A stretch of 64,000 nt of DNA from assembly GCA_913047695.1 (NCBI GenBank), contig CAJWUI010000007.1, positions 62,001 through 126,000 on the forward strand. Reading direction: 5' to 3'. The translations under genes were made by a program, and so were the position numbers. Positions within the stretch are counted from its first letter, which is position 1, and every line of letters starts with the position of its first letter. This document shows positions 63,620 through 64,000 of the stretch, piece after piece. The notes beneath the pieces are model-generated. The model saw only the letters and a program-made list of their open reading frames with translations. It was not told the origin of the DNA and did not search any database. The DNA comes from an uncultured Bacteroidota bacterium (lineage in GTDB: Bacteria; Bacteroidota; Bacteroidia; Flavobacteriales; Flavobacteriaceae).

Positions 63620-64000
63620 ATGAATAGAAGAGGTGAACTAATTACAAAAAAATATACCCCTTGGGTTTGGACATTATCGATTGCCATTCCAATAGTAGTA
63701 GTGATTCTTTTTATGATTAAAATTCCTAATGTAAAACCGCTTACTTTCCTTCCACCTACTTATGCTACCATTAATGCAATTACTGCTTTGGTTCTTGTTT
63801 TTGCTTATATAGCAATTAAAAAGAAAAAAATGATTCTCCATGAAAGGCTTATGAAAATAGCAATATCCTTGTCTGTTGTTTTTCTTGCCATGTATGTTGC
63901 ATATCACATGACTTCTAACCCTACACCGTACGGAGGCCAAGGGATTTTAAGACCAATATATTATTTTATTCTTATAAGCCACATTTTACTTTCAGTAGGT
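63620..64000 (+). CDS. DUF420 membrane protein, cut by the right edge
   Basis: The frame is open from ATG 63620 to the window end (127 codons). It begins MNRRGELITKKYTPWVWTLS. Transmembrane segments alternate with FLPPTYATINAITALVLVFAYIAI, KMILHERLMKIAIS and YHMTSNPTPYGGQG, the DUF420 signature. The family, related to CtaM, is linked to oxidase assembly. It is the last visible gene of the second oxidase operon. Minus-strand frames in this region are shadows. Confidence 0.88.
   Translation, partial: MNRRGELITKKYTPWVWTLSIAIPIVVVILFMIKIPNVKPLTFLPPTYATINAITALVLVFAYIAIKKKKMILHERLMKIAISLSVVFLAMYVAYHMTSNPTPYGGQGILRPIYYFILISHILLSVG

Noticed and set aside
1-64000. CRISPR arrays or insertion sequences
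   Set aside because: No spaced direct repeats, cas genes, transposases or terminal inverted repeats were seen.

Overview
The window is AT-rich, gene-dense DNA from a member of the Bacteroidota, most likely a marine flavobacterium. The evidence is a SusC/SusD pair, a full-length SprA (type IX secretion), alternative complex III (ActABCDEF) joined to an aa3-type oxidase, lipoproteins with acidic residues just after the lipobox cysteine, and several promoters of the Bacteroidetes type (TTG, about 20 nt, TAnnTTTG). It reads as ordinary chromosome: there are no insertion sequences, phage genes or CRISPR arrays, and only one tRNA.

Layout. 1-1795 (-) is the start of a DUF2723 membrane protein that runs off the left edge. 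A tRNA-Gln(UUG) with its own promoter follows (1873-1985). At 2069-5210 (-) lie an amidohydrolase lipoprotein and a GMC flavoprotein. At 5297-12307 (-) is a compact eight-gene operon, in transcription order tryptophanase, iron alcohol dehydrogenase, ribulose-phosphate-epimerase-like protein, PTS IIA, IIC, IIB, HPr and Enzyme I. It is a complete, self-contained phosphotransferase system tied to an amino-acid lyase. An 8-bp-arm inverted repeat sits directly before its first gene, and Enzyme I appears to start at an AUC codon four bases after the HPr stop. A secreted sugar isomerase-like protein diverges from it (12404-13294, +).

Next come PhzF, a thioredoxin-reductase-like ferredoxin-NADP reductase, a MoxR-type AAA ATPase and a VWA protein (13299-17798, -). 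The translation/transcription block rimP-nusA-infB follows (18046-22438, +). It has a strong promoter and a hairpin plus T-run in the rimP leader, and it faces a SPOR protein.

22973-34188 (+) encodes ActA-F and CoxBA, which together carry electrons from menaquinol to oxygen. It is followed by ruvB and queG. 36495-47676 (+) is a nutrient-uptake locus: SusC, SusD, a terminator, an FG-GAP/UnbV lipoprotein, a lipoprotein with a complete vanadium-haloperoxidase active site, and a SLC45/GPH-like sugar transporter. Housekeeping genes then resume: maeB, ruvA, sprA, gcvH and tonB. From 59264 to the right edge a second oxidase operon supplies heme O synthase, two subunits III, subunit IV, a SCO-like protein without cysteine pair, SCO1, and a DUF420 protein cut by the window edge. 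It complements the Act/Cox operon 25 kb upstream.

The most unusual part is the PTS-tryptophanase operon. The SusCD-haloperoxidase locus and several start-codon and leader oddities are secondary. No intergenic stretch exceeds about 300 bases.
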